A DNA stretch of 64,000 nt from Cranoglanis bouderius (taxonomy: Eukaryota; Chordata; Actinopteri; Siluriformes; Cranoglanididae). The stretch is from NCBI GenBank assembly GCA_023630585.1, contig CM042565.1, positions 12,020,513 through 12,084,512 of the forward strand, given 5' to 3'. The position numbers and the translations under genes were made by a program. The notes beneath the pieces are model-generated. The model was given only the letters and a program-made list of their open reading frames with translations. It did no database searches and was not told the DNA's origin. Below, piece by piece: positions 36,801 through 48,919 of the stretch (within the stretch, counting starts at the first letter, position 1; every line of letters begins with the position of its first letter).

Positions 36801-37967
36801 CGTGCACATGGCCTCAACTACACCACTGCTATATCCATGGTGATGATAATATATATTTATATATATTTTTAAGCCCTCTTATTGCTGTCATGTTGATGTC
36901 AGAGTAATTCCATACTGTATGGTTCAGTAGACCCTTAATTTGGACATGATAATACCAGGTATTTCCAAAATCATCAAAGCTACTTTTTGTATTGATTTCT
37001 AATACATTGCTGGCTCATCTGCTTGATTGCACCTGTCATCACCATCATTCTGTGCATTTCAGCAATCTTTATTTAAAGCCTAGGGAGTGAGACAAGTCAA
37101 CCAGCACCTCAGCCTTTACACAGAGCCCCTATTTTTGTGTTCATGGAGAAAGTGAGAGTTGTCCTGGGATGTCCAGGGCAGCCATTTTGGACTATTGTCT
37201 CAGTTTAACTACATCAAGTCCATTCAGTCAATGGTTCCCATGGCCATCTTGTCACATTTTAGAAGTCTTGTTGAATGTCAACAGCCATGAGGAAGAGTGC
37301 CACCATATCCCTTGTGAATTTGCTGTCTTTGAGTCACCTGGTGACAGAATCAATAGTCTACTAGAGTGGAACTTTACCATTATCGGCTGTGAGCTTCTAT
37401 TTTTCGCCATGTTAGACTGAAAACCAGGTAATGTTTGTTCATGTCTTTGTGCAGTGGATTGATATCTGCTGCACACATGAGAATGTGAATGGTGTCAGGA
37501 TCAAGTTCTGAAGTTTTTATCAATAGGAGGAATTTAGTGACTTCGATCCACCTGCCTGAGACCACATGAAAGCAAAAAAGTTTCTTTCACAGTCCTTATT
37601 ATTATGGATAGGCAGTCCAGAAAGTATTGAAAAAAAGGTTACAGTGTTACATGTATTACATGTGCTGCTAATAGAAGAATAGCCATGATCAGGTTTAGAG
37701 GATGCACCAAATCAAATTCTAAAGCAGCTGATAAGAATGACAAAGTGCAGATGGTGTTATTTATAACCCAAGCACTTACTGTCCACTTACTGTCCATTGA
37801 GACAGATAATGAAGAAGGTCTGAGAGGAGGGTTTAGCCCATGGCCATGACAACCCCCATCATATTACAGCACGCATTACCCCACAGCAGAAGCTCCTTTG
37901 TTAAGTACTTGTTAAGAGAGTTATTTTGTAGGAAGCACACATGCAACATTACCCTGGTGATTTTGGT

Positions 37968-38004
<37 letters not shown>

Positions 38005-38264
38005 TCAAAGGCGAGTGGGTAACATTATGTGCCACTTCAGGCACTTTGATCAGTGTACATTAACAGTCCTTTGCAGCAGAGGTCTTGTGTATATTACAGT
38101 GACAACCAAAGTTATTATTAACATGTACATTGCTGTATCAGGCATACATTAACGAGTCATCTGTGCTTAAGTGAAAGACACAAGCAAATGTCTTAAAGAA
38201 TAATTAATTATAGTGTTCTTAAAATAAATACATGATTAGAAATTAACTTGAAAACAACTTTTAT
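36801..38264. other. Intergenic, nothing certain
   Basis: No gene recognised. Includes a (GA)n tract at about 37971-38000 and an 83-codon frame (37169-37420) without recognisable features. Confidence 0.4.
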
Positions 38265-38430
38265 TTTACTTCATACCAAAGCACTGTTGAAAGCCCAGTT
38301 CTGATTGTCAGGTGATGTTTTTCCATAACGATAGTTCTGGATGCAGAGTTTATATTAACATGCTTATTGTAATATGCTATTGCTGCTATAGCAACAGAGG
38401 TATTTCAAAGCATAGCAAGTTTGAATCTTG
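38265..38430 (+). repeat. R1 fragment (outer end)
   Basis: CATACCAAAGCACTGTTGAA, TTCTGATTGTCAGG, CCATAACGATAG and ATATTAACATGCTTATTG follow the order of the R1 outer end at 955-1003 and 1520-1610. Confidence 0.55.
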
Positions 38431-38824
38431 ACAATGCCATAGCCATCTGTGGCCGGGAGTAAAATTGGCCATGTTCTCTAGGTGGGAGGGATGGTATACT
38501 GTCTCTCCCCTGTCACTGTGACTGTAGCTAATTGTGGACATCTCTGGTCTCATGTATGCGGAAGATGGCAGATAATGCTTTCCTCTGAATTTGTTATGCG
38601 ACCCTGGGATGCAGCATAATCAGCAGTTTGAAAAGATGCCGTTGGCTGGCTTTGTGTCTCATAGGAAGCGCGTTACACTTCACCCTCGTAGGATGTTACC
38701 ATATGATTGAGGAGAGCTGGCTGGTGGGAAAAATAGAGGAAAGAAAACGTACACAGTGACTTGTATGGTGTATACTCCACATAAACCTATTTTTAAAAAA
38801 CTGTGCAACTGTTGGTGTTTATTT

Positions 38825-39581
38825 GCATTTTTGAAACAAGTCTCCAGTGTCAGTGCTTTGTAACAGTCAGAGGTAAAGCTGTAACTTTTCCAAGTTAACG
38901 AGATGGGAAAGTTTTCGGAATGCAGGGCTTTGTGGTTTCTGAGTAATATGACAAGCTGCATTTTTGTCTTATTAACTTCGATAGAGAGAAAAGCAAGATA
39001 GGCTGGTAAAGGAATGAATATTTATAGCTGTTAAAATGTGATGACTTGTTTCATGAACTTTCCCCAACATTAAATGTAACATTAAACATATAATTAAACA
39101 TATAATAATTATATCGTGGCTTAGTGGTTAGCAAGTTTGCCTTGCACCTCCGGGCTTTAGGGTTCAATTCCTGCCTCTGCCCTGTGTGCGCGAGTTTGTA
39201 TGTTCTCCCTGTGCTTCGGGGGTTTCCTCTGGGTACTCCGGTTTTCTCCCCCACTCCAAAGACATGCACTGTAGGCTGATTGGCATTTCCAAATTGTCCA
39301 TAGTGTGTGAATGGTTGTGTGAGTGTGTGTGTGATTGTGCCCTGTGATAGGTTAGCACCCCATCCAGGGTGTCCCCCACCTTGTGCCTTGAGTTCCCTGG
39401 GATAGGCTCCAGGCTCCCCATGACCCTGTGTAGGATAAGCGGTACAGAAAATGGATGGATGGATGAATAATAATTGGTAAATTGCTGTGGTTTAAGAGAA
39501 ATAAAATACAAATGGGCATGCTGGTATTAAAAAATAAGCACTGATGGGGTGGTGTGAAATAACCAGATGCAAAGCAGAGTG
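38825..39581 (+). repeat. R1 copy interrupted by a SINE and ending at a Tc1 insertion
   Basis: 38825-39113 matches 1735-1783 plus 2233-2430 (GTCTCCAGTGTCAGTGCTTT, TATAGCTGTTA, ACTTGTTT). After the SINE (39114-39468) the R1 sequence resumes as AATTGCTGTGGTTTAAG at about 39480, up to 39581, where a Tc1 element has inserted. Confidence 0.65.
39114..39468 (+). repeat. Mermaid/DANA-type tRNA-derived SINE, near full length
   Basis: Pol III promoter boxes are visible: A box TGGCTTAGTGG (39117-39127) and B box GGTTCAATTCC (39161-39171). These are followed by the conserved body (GGGGGTTTCCTCTGGGTACT, CCAAAGACATGC, GGGATAGGCTCCAGGCTCCC) and a tail of ATGGATGG repeats. Inserted in an R1 copy. Confidence 0.88.
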
Positions 39582-39583
39582 TA

Positions 39584-40976
39584 CAGCGGGTATAGAAAAG
39601 AATCACCCCCCTTTAAAATAATCATATTTTGTTGCTTTTCAGCCTGAAATGAAGACAGACACAGTTTTTGTTTTATCCAGCTGTATTTACTCAGTGCAAC
39701 TTATAACATCCAAGTGAAAGATATAACACCAACATGTCAGAAAAAAATTAAAAAATTGAAAAACAGAATCACTGAGTTGAAAAAACATTCATCCCCTAGC
39801 TATATTTTGCCTTAATTTTTTAATTACAGCCTTTAGTCTGTTGGGATATGTCTCTACTAACTTTGCACATCTAGACTTTGCAATATTTGCCCACTCTTCT
39901 TTGCAGAACTGCTCAAGTGCAGTTAAATTTGATGGTGACTGTTTGTGGGCTCTGACTAGGCCATGCAAGGACATTCACTTTTTTCTCCTTCAACCACTGT
40001 GTGGTCGGTTTTGCTGTGTGCTTTGGGTCATTGTCATGTTGGAAGGTAAACCTTCTTCCCACTGACAACTTTTTGGCAGAGGGCAGCAGGTTTTCCTCAA
40101 GAATTTGACGGTATTTTGCCCCATTCATTTTTCCTTCTATCCTGACAAGTGCAGTCCCTGCTGCAGAGGCTTTTAACACCTTTTTCCATGTGGCCTCAGA
40201 ATCTTCAAGGTGCGTTCATGTGGCCTTTCTTGAGGAGTGACTTTTTTCTTGCAATCCTCCTATACAAGCCACATTTGTGGAGAATTTGTGATATCGTAGT
40301 CACATGCACACAATGATCACTCTTTGTCATAAATTCCTGCAACTGCTTCAGAGTTGCTGTAAGCCTCTTGATATTCTCTCTGACCAGTTTCCTCCTGCCT
40401 CTTTCATCGGGAGCGACATCCTGATCCAGGGAGGGTCTGTGTTGTACCAAATACCTTCCACTTCTTAATAATAGACTTCCCTGTGCTTCTAGGCATTGAT
40501 AAAGCCTTTGAATTTTTTTTGTATCCATCTCCTGACTTGTGCCTATCCAAAACTTTATCCCAGTGATCTTTTGACAGACCCTAGCCACCCGTAGTTGAGT
40601 GTTTGCTTCAGTTGCACTACAAAATGCTCCAGGAAAGCTCTTTTCATGCTGAGCTAATCAAAATGACCACAACTGATCACAGTTGAAAGTCAAATGGCTT
40701 TGTGTGCCATTGAGAAGGTGATTAGCTACACCTTATTGAGTTTACAAGTCATTTTTAGGAGGGGGGTGATCCTTTTTACAAGTCAGTGATTCTGGTTTTT
40801 TATTTTTTAAATTTTTTTTTCTGACATGTTGGTGTTATATCTTTCACTTGGATGTTATAAGTTGCACTGAGTAAATACAGCTGGATAAAACAAAAACTGT
40901 GTCTGTCTTCATTTCAGGCTGAAAATCAACAAAATGTGATTAGTTTAAAGGGGGTGATTCTTTTCTATACCCACTG
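39584..40976 (-). mobile_element. Tc1-like element, 1393 bp, inserted in R1
   Basis: Termini CAGCGGGTATAGAAAAGAAT and the inverse of CAGTGGGTATAGAAAAGAAT, with TA on both sides (39582-39583, 40977-40978). Terminal inverted repeats are about 150-165 bases. Confidence 0.92.
39789..40588 (-). pseudogene. Broken Tc1 transposase
   Basis: Three frame segments: 40205-40588 (includes NIKRLTATLKQLQEF and ISQILHKCGLYRR), 39913-40179 (includes FQHDNDPKHTAKPT with the second catalytic Asp, then WPSQSP) and 39789-39974 (C terminus, EEWANIAKSRCAKLVETYP). They are separated by at least two frameshifts, and the region with the first Asp is missing or shifted. Not functional. Confidence 0.85.
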
Positions 40977-41079
40977 TAATTATTTAATTATGGTAATTGG
41001 AAACCACAGCACATTGTCAACTTCAAAGAATACGCTGATATTAAAATATACAGCCGTGAGACTTCAGACTTGCAATGTA

Positions 41080-42009
41080 CTAAGCATATAACATTATTTT
41101 CCCCGATTCCTCGTGGTGCAGCCCTTCAACATAAAGAATTTCTTTCTAAACATGCGCAGGCGGTTGATCCTCAAAGGCAGACTAAACGAACAAAGAGGAT
41201 TTTTCAACATAAGTGCTGACCAACCACCTGCACTTTCATTAATCTCTACTGAAGTCAAATGAATGAGAGATAAGCCTGAAACTGTATACATGCACCCAGA
41301 TAAGACCTGAGCCTTTGTAGAAAGGCGACAAAAAGCTTCACTGATACTAAGTGTTGAGCCTGGCTCTCTAACATATTTTTTTTCCTCCAAACTTTCCCTT
41401 ACTAATGTAATTTATCCTATTTGTCTTCCCATGATAGTGTTTTGACTTGTCATTCATCTGCATTCCAGGCCTGAATCTGAGTCAGAGGACTGGACTGCAG
41501 TTCGACCATTTTTTATAAATGCATCAGTCAAGTGTGATGTCTGAACCACCCATGCTCCTCCCCTACACTTCTTTTGATCCAGCATACTGAATTTTAAAAA
41601 TGGTGACTGTTTCAGTCTGTTTTATGGTTCTGTTTGGTAGATTATTGAAAGCTGCTGGGTTTGGATACCTGCACTATGTATGTACCAATGGTGTGTTTGT
41701 AAATGGTTCCCTTCATTGGTTCCCTTCATTGGACCATCAAAAGCAGTACTATTATACAGTTTGTCTCTTTGGGGAAGCTCTTTAAGGTTCCCTATAACAG
41801 ATTTCCCTGTCTGAAAAGGGTCTGATTAGGGCCATTTTAGGAAGCTAGGAGCCATAAACACCCAAAGAACCAACTAAATTATTTTGCACACTGCACAGTG
41901 TGGACATTCTATCTCAAATACCATTAGAAATGTTTCACCATCAGTTCACTAAGGTACAGTGCATTTCTTTACCAACTAAGATACTTTGTTTGGACATTTT
42001 GACATTCCA
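41080..42009. other. Intergenic; short 'GAACCCTT'-type remnant
   Basis: Mostly unrecognised. 41780-41880 has the GGTTCCCT…CCAAAGAACC pattern of the short repeat family. Confidence 0.35.
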
Positions 42010-42262
42010 TTAATCACTCAGGCCATGTTTCTGCACGGGTTTCCTCCCAGTTCTCCAATTTCCACCCAAAACCATACTAGTAGGTGGATTGGCTACATTA
42101 AATTGTTCATAGGTGTAAATGAGAGTATATGGCACCCTGTGATGGACTGGCATCCCATCCATAATCCTGGTTCACACAGTGTTCCTGGGATAGGCTCCGG
42201 AACCACCTCAACCCTGACCAGGATAAAGCTATCACTGAGGATGAATGAATAAATGAATGTTT
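42010..42262 (+). repeat. 5'-truncated SINE, Mermaid-related
   Basis: Has GGGTTTCCTCCCAGTTCTCC, ATGGACTGGCATCCCATCC and GGGATAGGCTCCGGAACCAC, then a GAATGAATAAATGAATG tail. The promoter part is absent. A further short tail-like piece lies at about 42455-42502. Confidence 0.65.
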
Positions 42263-42267
42263 TTACA

Positions 42268-42270
<3 letters not shown>

Positions 42271-42342
<72 letters not shown>
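42271..42342. repeat. (GT)36 microsatellite
   Basis: 72 uninterrupted bases of GT directly after the SINE tail. Confidence 0.97.
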
Positions 42343-42343
<1 letters not shown>

Positions 42344-42759
42344 TATGCAACTACTGCCCTCTTTGACTCAATGAATCATTTAGTTCATGAGCGGGTCCCT
42401 CCTCTGTCTCGGGTCATGTTTGAGTTAGTGAATGCTTACATTAACGAACAGCTCGGTCAACCCTGACCTGGATAAGCTGTTCCTGAAAATGAATGAATGA
42501 GTCACACAGTAATCTCTGCCTACAAATTGTAATGAATAGGTGTTGGTTTCAGACTTTCAGATTAAAATATGAAAATTTCACAAATTTGGCCAGAATCTCT
42601 ACACTGCATGGGCGTTCAAAATTGTGTTACACAGTGCCAAGGAACCTGTGACTATGAATGGCCATCGAGGCTGCTTCTTCGCCAGCATCACCCAGCTATG
42701 GGCCTTTACAAGATGTTTATCTTTTGCATTCTCATTGTTACATGACTGCTCCACCACTC

Positions 42760-43020
42760 TGGGGGGTTAAGAGGGAAAGCAGCCCCTAAAGTGTGTGCCG
42801 CTTAACCTTGACCCACGGCAGGCTCTTTTCAAAGTGTCTGTGTGTGACTGCAGCTGCCCCCCTCGCCACTTCACAAAGTGTTTACATTCTAGTGAGAAGT
42901 CTTTATCATCCCCTAGCCTGGGATCTCTCGCTGTGAGTTTACATAGTGCTAGCATAGACACACACACAGACTTGCTGTCTTCCCATCTCTCTCGTTTCCC
43001 CCTTCTCTCACTCTCTCCCA
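42760..43020. promoter_or_regulatory. Candidate conserved non-coding block
   Basis: Complex, GC-richer stretch (GACCCACGGCAGGCTC, GCAGCTGCCCCCCTCGCC, CACAAAGTGTTTACATTC) ending in CT- and CA-rich simple sequence at 43000-43046. The open frame here is not supported. Confidence 0.25.
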
Positions 43021-43079
43021 GCTACACACACACACACACACACACAGGGCCCAACATGAGCCTCCCATAGAGATGGAAG

Positions 43080-43619
43080 AGAGAAGAGAAAGCTGTCACG
43101 CTCTCATCCATCTTCTCTGTAGCTGAGGCCAAGTTTCCTTTCTTCAGCGTAGCACTTTGAGGCCAGCCAACCTGTTTGTATACACACTCTTGATATGTTA
43201 TATATCGAGAGCCCTTGAACTATTTTAGGGTTAAAAAGTCTACAGTACCGTTCTTCTAAACCACATCAAATGTGTGTTTGGTTTCAGGTCTTTTAACTAG
43301 GCCAGTGAGAGGATAATCATATTCATAAAACCGTTTCAGCTGAGTAATCGTTTTTAAATGACCTTTGAGTTTGAGGTTCTCTTTAAATGTACTATTTAAG
43401 GTAAGACACTACAGGTAGAACAACAATTTTGGTCACATCAATCATTGAAAAAACTGGATCAGCTACTAGATTTCTTATAATAAACTGTAGTAATAAAATG
43501 ATCAAAACTCTACAAAAAAGGTTCTTTCTTTGTTTCACTATTTTTTGTACGCTCACAAGCACTGCATTATCTGAATCTTACTGTAAAACCAAAAAACCAA
43601 ACTAGTGTTATAAAACGTA
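43080..43619. other. Intergenic, nothing recognised
   Basis: AT-rich, no identifiable feature. Confidence 0.4.
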
Positions 43620-44038
43620 CAGCATGTCTCCTTTAATCCCCTTCAAAATACTCTCTTTGTGATGTGATACACTTGTCCCAGCATTTCTCCTATTCCTGGA
43701 AACATTTCCTGAAGTCATCTTTTGTCATCTAGAGCCTCCAACCTTTTTTTCTGGATTTCTTCCACGGTGGCTGTTGTTCTTGTTCTTGGCTGTTGTAGCC
43801 CATTTTCCTCAAGGTTTAATGTGTTCTGGGGTGCTTTTCTGCTCGTAATAGTGATTATTTAAATTCCTATAGCCTTCCTTGTCAGCTCAAACCACTCTGG
43901 CCAATATCCTGTGACCTCAACAACGCATTTCCCCCTGCAGAACTGCTGCTCACTGAATATTTTTTGTTTTTCTCACCATGTTGTTTAAACTCTAAAAACT
44001 GTTGTGCTTTTTTATGTTCCTAATAAATTGACCAGTGA
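43620..44038 (-). pseudogene. Two abutting mariner/Tc1 remnants
   Basis: 43620-43740 resembles the inverse of a mariner transposase N-terminal region (CAAAATACTCTCTTTG, CTCCTATTCCTGGAAAC). 43745-44038 carries blocks shared with 36290-36500 (GGCTGTTGTAGCCCAT, GCAGAACTGCTGCTCACTG) and ends GTTCCTAATAAATTGACCAG. Both are eroded. Confidence 0.5.
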
Positions 44039-44139
44039 GAATTTTTTATCATTTTGATGTATGCATGTTTCCTTTATTAACCCTTAAAAAACACTAACTA
44101 GAGTGGAAACACATTAAACAACAATTATTTTCCACAGAA

Positions 44140-44196
44140 TCTTTTTATTTATTTATTTATTTATTTATTTTTTATTTATTTATTTTTTATATATAT
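44140..44196. repeat. (ATTT)n low-complexity tract
   Basis: Repeated ATTT units. Confidence 0.85.
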
Positions 44197-44464
44197 TCAG
44201 AACATCCTTTTCTTGAAATTTTAAATGTGCATTTCTATCACTTTTTAGAAGGAGATTACAGAGCAATTTCCCAAGAGGTTTATTGTTGAATTTACATTAA
44301 ATTTTATGCTGAAAAATGGCATAAAATATATATTTTTAAATATTAAAAATGATTTAAACAATGAAGAAATGTTTTTGCAATAAAAAGCCTTTTTCTTGAT
44401 ACTGTCTTTGCAGTGAAATAAATACTTTAGCATCAAAAGACGGTCAACAAATCAGTTACTAGTA

Positions 44465-45078
44465 GTTTTGGCACTGTGTGCAGGTGCCAAGTCCTGCTGG
44501 AAAAGGAAATCAGCATCTCCATAAAGCTTGTCAGCAGATGGAAGCATGATGTGCTCAAAAATCTCCTGGTAGACGCTGCACTGACTCTCGACTTGAGAAA
44601 ACACAGTGGACAACACCAGCAGATGACATGGCATCCCAAATCATCACTGACTGTGGAAACTTCACACTGGACTTCAAGCAACTTGGATTCTGAGCCTCTC
44701 CACTCTTCCACCAGACTCTGGGACCTTGGTTTCCAGATGAAATGCAAAATTTACTTTCATCTGAAAAGAGGACTTTGGACCACTGAGTGTTTTGAGTAAA
44801 AAAGTGTTTTGAGTTAATTAGCTGATTAGAGCTCTTCTCAGGTCGACATTGCTGTATTATAAATTCTTTATTCTAATATTTTTGAGATACTGGATTTTTC
44901 CAGTATCTCATTTCCATGAGCTGAAAGCTGTAATAATCAATATTAAAACAAAAAATGGCTTGAAATATTTCACTTTATGTGTAATTAATTTAGAATATAT
45001 GAAAGTTTCACTTTTTGAATTAAATTACAAAAAAAACCAAACTTTTCCACGATATTCAAATTTTTTGAGATGCACCTG
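44465..45078 (-). mobile_element. Eroded, 5'-truncated relative of Tc1 elements B and C
   Basis: Blocks CAAGTCCTGCTGGAAAA and CATCTGAAAAGAGGACTTTG match B (29034-29330). The right terminus TTGAGATGCACCTG is followed by TA (45079-45080). A large internal part is missing and the coding frame is broken. Confidence 0.8.
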
Positions 45079-45080
45079 TA

Positions 45081-45419
45081 TTTGTTTGATTAAGTATGCA
45101 CATTTCTGCATATTTAATTAGATGAAGCCTCATTTGTATAAATAAATGTAAATTTTTGAAAAATGTCCCTGTACAAATAATACCAACGGTCAATCAACTT
45201 CCAAAAATTAATTGTGATATCTACTGTTTTTTAATATACTTTATTTCACTTGTAGTGTCACCTTAAGTTTAACAAAACAAAACCTAAATCAGATAACAGA
45301 TGTATAGTGTCATTAATTTATGTGCTAAAACAGTCCTATTATAGATTTTTTAATAAAACTATTTGCACAGAATTCTTGTTGCATCAAATCTGATAAGAAA
45401 TTGATATCACATGCTGTAT
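45081..45419. other. Intergenic, nothing recognised
   Basis: AT-rich. Confidence 0.4.
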
Positions 45420-45745
45420 GTCGTCTTTGAGACGCAGACTAACCCAGATTGCTGAATGAGTCTTATCATCTGAACCATAGCAGCACTCCTATTAACCAAT
45501 CATGTCCTCTGCCTGTGGATAGTGAAGACATGATTGGCAGGACGATTAAGTCTGTGTGTCAGTGTGTAGTCCTGTAGACCTTCAGCAGTGTCGTACAATC
45601 AGCATGTGACTGGCCTCGACTTGCAATCAATCATGATAGGGCTTCTGGTATGAAGAGCTCAGACACTGAGTCCTCTTCCCTGTTTGTATTGTCACCCATG
45701 CTGCAGTCTTGTTTACGTCAAGCAGACATGACAGACCTAGATTCA
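45420..45745. promoter_or_regulatory. Candidate conserved non-coding block
   Basis: Complex sequence, no frame, with the inverted pair CCAATCATGTC (45497-45507) and GACATGATTGG (45527-45537), then GCAATCAATCATGATAG. The paired CAATCA sites could be homeodomain (PBX/MEIS-like) sites; inference. Confidence 0.28.
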
Positions 45746-45980
45746 GACTGTTTAATTAAAATCTATTTCTTAAAAAATCTTAAATCTTAATTGGCACTCA
45801 AATCTTAGCACCTTGTAAATGAGCTCATTTGCACCATGATTTATAGTTTAAAAGTTTGATTAAATATTTAAAAGTAGCCATAGTTACAGTTGAGTGCAAA
45901 AGTTTGTAACCCCACTATACTGTACATGATACCAATTCGGTAATACTAATTAATTAAGATTAATTAATGTCCTGATATTT

Positions 45981-46804
45981 GTTTAATAAAGCTCAAATTA
46001 CACACTTATAAAAGGTTTATTCACTATGCATTATTCTTGAAGACCTGTACTGCTACATAAAAAACAAACAAACAAACAAAAAAAACTGCTATATAAAAAT
46101 GAATAATAACTGCATTATAAGTTGTGATAATGCACAATAAACAGTTTATTAAAACCTTGTTATACAAACAATTGAGCATGAATTAATAACCTAAATCCAC
46201 ATCTTATTTGATTTAATTGTCTATGTTCTAAGTAAGTACCATTAATGACTTTGAGAGCTCTCTGTGTTCATGTTGGTGTTTGTCAGTTGGCAGGGAGACA
46301 TGCTGTGAATTGTGGGATACTAAACAAATAAATTAGCCTATGTGTCAACTAAAGAAACATTAAAATGAACAATTATTGGATGTACTCTTATCTCCCATTT
46401 TTTGTGCAAAAGCTAAAGTATAAAACTGCTTAATAATTGAAACCCTAAAGAATCCAAACTATAACATAATTGAAATACATGATTTTTCATGATGGATTAA
46501 AATATTATGCAGCAACAGACAGTTGTATTAAATAAAGTCATAATATATGCTATAGACAAAAAAAAAGAAAGAATAATACATTAAAAAAATTATCCACATG
46601 AAGTTTAAAATGCATCTTAGCACCATGGCAGTATTCCTTAGTTATAGAAGGTTAGATTATTACTTAATGTGTTTATTGTGCATTATCACGACTAATAATA
46701 AAGTTATTTGTCATTTTTACATAACAGATCTCCAATTATGTATCAGTACAGCTCTTAAAGATTAATGCATAGTGAATAAACCTTATACACATGCTTTATT
46801 AAAC
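45981..46804. mobile_element. AT-rich foldback element
   Basis: The arm at about 45981-46160 and the arm at about 46660-46804 are inverted copies. Matched blocks include GTTTAATAAAGC, GGTTTATTCACTATGCATTA, CTGTACTG.TACATAA and GTGATAATGCACAATAAAC. The centre is about 500 bases of AT-rich DNA without a gene. No target duplication identified. Confidence 0.7.
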
Positions 46805-47241
46805 AACATCAACAAAATGTCTTACCCAAAAATAATTCCCCCAAAATAATAACACTTTTAAGAAGTGGTAAAAGAAATGTAAGTGCATCCTTTAAAAAGA
46901 AAACCTAAAATCAACAGGAACATATTTTTAGTTGAAGCATTTGTATGTATAACCAGGAAGACTGGGAATCATATAAAATATTTTATACAGGTAATAAGAA
47001 AATATTTATATGTTCAGGAAAAAAAGAAATACAAATGTTTACAAATGTTTTGATATCATTTTCTTTTTTTCACTATGAATGTATTAACATACTATTGGAC
47101 CATTTGTGATATTGACCATCTGTTAAACCAAACACTTTAAATTACTTTTTTTTTAAAAACTTTATCATTTTGTAAATTGGGTATGTACCTTTTTTTACTT
47201 GAATGCACTTACATAAATGTCCAATTTATCAAACAAATCTA

Positions 47242-47792
47242 CAGTACTGTGTAAAAGTTTTAGGCACCCTATTTTTTTTAGTACAAACTTTGTTATAGAT
47301 TTTTTATTTTATGACTTCTACATTATCAGGTCGGCACAAAAAACATTTTAGATTCCCAAACATTAGTTTTCTAGCACAAAATTAAATGTTAAAGAAAAAT
47401 GTTTGTATGTCATTAAAGAAAGCAGTATATTACGTAAGAGACACTTTTCAGACAAAAAAAACACAATGGAGGCTGCTGGGTTTTGCTGCAAAAATAAGAA
47501 GCAAGTGCGAAAGTCAAAGTCTCCAGAAGAACTGTGACTGGTTCTGCAAGATGCTCAATAAAACTTACCAGCTCATTTCCTTATAAAACTGCACTAATTG
47601 TACCGGAGACTACTATTTTCATTTTCATTTTAATTTTTTTGTCACACCAAATATTGACTTTGTTTCATTTACTACTGTTTACTGCTCTTTACTGTATTGT
47701 TTTGATGTAGAAACATTTAATTTCATTATTTTGAAGGTATCTTTGCTCTACAGCATTTCTTTGCATGTGCCTAAAACTTTTGCACAGCACAG
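47242..47792. mobile_element. Tc1-like MITE, copy 2, complete
   Basis: Left end CAGTACTGTGTAAAAGTTTT, right end inverse of CTGTGCTGTGCAAAAGTTTT, TA on both sides (47240-47241, 47793-47794). 551 bp. Collinear with 15735-16285. Confidence 0.88.
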
Positions 47793-47939
47793 TACATCAA
47801 AAACGATACATGAAGGGAAAAAATTTTTGAATGAAGTACTAGGTCAAAGTTACTGGATTTGTGTAATAGTTATGTAAAAAGATGTTTCTCCTCTCATATG
47901 AGAGACTTCATCTCTTCTTGGTATTTTTATGATACGCAG

Positions 47940-48295
47940 CATGAACATGATGCTCCTCTGTGGTAGGCTATGCTATGCACGCTGTCGGTGTCTATCACTA
48001 TGACTGATGGTGTGTGCTGTTCACATCTGTGCATCAGAGAAGAGAGACAAATACCTTGTCAGCTGGACATGCGAGATGGCCTCTCTGCCAACCCATCTGC
48101 TGCACTTAATTGGAAACGCAAACAGAAAACACAAATTTATCTAGCTCATGAGAGGTTGACAAGCCGGGTGAGAGATTATACGCTCATCCTGAGAGATCTT
48201 TTGATAGTCCAGGTATATTTATTTAACATTGAACTGAGGCTGGAGCCATGGAGTGCCTAGTTTGTTTGTAAAGTGAAATTGGTGCTGGACCACCA
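47940..48295. promoter_or_regulatory. Candidate conserved non-coding block
   Basis: Complex unique-looking sequence (GACTGATGGTGTGTGCTG, CTGCACTTAATTGGAAACG, GAGGCTGGAGCCATGG) in AT-rich surroundings. The 96-codon frame at 47970-48260 is not recognisable as a protein. Confidence 0.25.
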
Positions 48296-48329
48296 GCATG
48301 TGAAGAATAACTGTGCGTCTATAGAAACA

Positions 48330-48351
48330 CACACACACACACACACACACA
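48330..48351. repeat. (CA)n microsatellite
   Basis: Eleven CA units. Confidence 0.9.
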
Positions 48352-48919
48352 GTCAGCCCCAAAACTCAAAGGTGAGTATGAACTGACAGTCATTATGTCA
48401 ATATATATCCAAACACTACTTTGATTAAAATCTTCTGGAATGCGAAATGAGTTTCCATAGTAGGAATGAATCCTTCTGTTCTGTTATTAACTCAAATACC
48501 TTTAGGCACACTTATCCAACTAGCAAATACAGGACTAGGGTTCCAGTTGGCCCTTGCAACTCTTAAAAATTCAACTTTTCTGACATGGAATCTAGAAAAC
48601 ATCCATTCAAAAATGTGTTAAACCAGCTCGTTACAATATCTTGTTTTTTTTTTTTTTTTTTTTCATTGCTGATATCAGTTACATTTTGCTCTTAAATGAG
48701 TAACAGGATTGAGGGGTTTTAAGTGTAGAATTAGACAAATAAACACAAAACTTAGTGCAAGATGAACCAAGTGTGAATTTATACAATTTTAGAATATACA
48801 AGTGACATGGTTAAATATTTATTTATTTATTTATTTTTATATACCAGTAGCACAAAAGCCCAAACATTGTAAGCAAAGTAATTTTGTATTTAATTTTCTG
48901 TATTATGATTGGACCGTAG

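Noticed and set aside
37169..37420. 83-codon frame with a possible signal-like hydrophobic end
   Set aside because: No conserved motif and no second exon.
39114..39180. tRNA gene suggested by the A and B boxes
   Set aside because: The boxes belong to a tRNA-derived SINE; there is no cloverleaf or proper 3' end.
39164..39511. 115-codon minus-strand frame
   Set aside because: Lies in the inverse of a Mermaid-type SINE; not a host gene.
44140..44196. Possible matrix-attachment or origin-like AT tract
   Set aside because: Simple ATTT repeat; many similar AT-rich runs occur in the window.
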